The translations under genes were made by a program, and so were the position numbers. From an uncultured Chloroflexota bacterium (GTDB taxonomy: Bacteria > Chloroflexota > Dehalococcoidia > UBA2247 > RBG-13-53-26), in the NCBI GenBank assembly GCA_937860285.1, contig CALMBS010000250.1:1-5518 (forward strand): a stretch of 5,518 nucleotides of DNA, in the 5' to 3' direction. Position 1 is the stretch's first letter, and each line of letters opens with the position of its first letter. The notes beneath the pieces are model-generated. The model was not told the DNA's origin. It ran no database searches and saw nothing but the letters and a program-made list of their open reading frames with translations. Positions 5,212-5,518 of the stretch are shown here, piece by piece.

Positions 5212-5447
5212 GCCTCCTTCCGCAAATGCCTTGAACTGGCTGGCCTTGGCCGGACCATCAGTCTGGAGAGAAACACGACGGCAGCTACCCCGCCGGCGAT
5301 GGCCCACAGAATCCACAGGTCGAAGTCTATTGCCCAGGCGTGCACCGCTATGCCAACGGCATAGATGATGGCACCTCAGACGACTGCCGATACCACGGCT
5401 CCAAAGACCCTCCCGAGTCCGACTGCCCTCTGCGCTCTGCTTTCCAT
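5208..5447 (-). pseudogene. Small two-helix membrane protein interrupted by an in-frame TGA
   Basis: ATG 5447 has an ideal ribosome binding site (AAGGAGG, six-base spacer). The frame reads MESRAQRAVGLGRVFGAVVS, reaches TGA at codon 24 (5376-5378), then continues open as GAIIYAVGIAVHAWAIDFDL and WILWAIAGGVAAVVFLSRLM to a basic tail RPRPASSRHLRKEA and a second TGA at 5208. Read through, it is a 79-codon protein with two membrane helices (about 12-36 and 43-63) and a basic cytoplasmic end, and its final TGA overlaps the next gene as TTGA, as expected of an intact operon member. TGA also ends several neighbours, and tryptophan is encoded by TGG here, so a changed genetic code is unlikely. A nonsense mutation or a read error is the simplest account. 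No family recognised. Confidence 0.6.
5213..5219 (-). promoter_or_regulatory. AAGGAGG motif at the end of the small membrane gene
   Basis: A full AAGGAGG occurs inside the last codons of the interrupted membrane gene, one base before the TTGA stop/start overlap. It is too close to initiate efficiently at TTG 5211, so it may serve re-initiation by ribosomes ending on the upstream gene, or mark a different true start of the 66-aa protein. Confidence 0.45.
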
Positions 5448-5518
5448 TCTCGTCCTCCTTGCCTCCATAGTCGTCCGAGTGATTTCACGACAGTAGTCTA
5501 GGACACAGACCACGCCGG

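Noticed and set aside
4462..5364. Long plus-strand open frame of 300 codons
   Set aside because: It lies antisense to the clear receiver gene and its operon partners, is rich in Arg, Pro, Ser and Ala as expected of a GC-rich shadow, and shows no domain.
5376..5378. TGA recoding as tryptophan, glycine or selenocysteine
   Set aside because: TGA is the normal stop of the receiver, DUF4386, DUF6512 and other genes here, and I see no convincing SECIS-like hairpin directly after it.

Overview
The window looks like bacterial chromosome of moderate GC content. It is gene-dense, with strong GGAGG-type ribosome binding sites and several 4-nt stop/start overlaps. The glycosyltransferase N-terminus, the serine-recombinase tail and the DUF6512/DUF4386 membrane proteins together resemble gene content of uncultured Chloroflexota (Dehalococcoidia-like). 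That assignment is inference from recalled families, not a database result.

Region by region. (1) 1-1020, minus strand: a promoter (TTGACT, 17 bp, TAGTAT) drives a 201-aa protein of unknown function. A glycosyltransferase follows and runs off the left edge of the window. (2) 1021-2483: remnants of the C-terminal end of a large serine recombinase lie on the minus strand in two pieces (2400-2483 and 1157-1360). They are in the order expected for one gene but are separated by about 1.04 kb. The intervening segment carries the only plus-strand genes of the window: an unrecognised 114-aa ORF and a clear five-helix DUF6512 membrane protein. (3) 2548-2828, minus: two very small ORFs, each with an AGGAGGGAG ribosome binding site, one of them a single-pass membrane peptide. 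A strong 11-bp stem hairpin follows at 2893-2923. (4) 3015-4489, minus: a DUF4386 six-helix membrane protein followed by an atypical NAD(P)-binding SDR protein (NmrA-like), closely spaced and probably one transcription unit. (5) 4571-5447, minus: a compact operon of a small two-helix membrane protein with an in-frame TGA, a 66-aa protein ending in a CRVEV segment, and a stand-alone response-regulator receiver domain. The successive genes overlap as TTGA and ATGA.

How the genes may work together. The receiver operon looks like a small signalling module whose output is not encoded in the receiver itself, because no DNA-binding domain follows it. The DUF4386/SDR pair is probably co-translated, but its substrate cannot be read from sequence. 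The recombinase debris shows past mobile-element activity, and the DUF6512 segment may have entered or replaced part of that element. No CRISPR array, tRNA, rRNA or intact transposase was seen. The least ordinary points are the split recombinase remnant, the receiver with two altered active-site positions, and the internal TGA in an otherwise conserved-looking small membrane gene.
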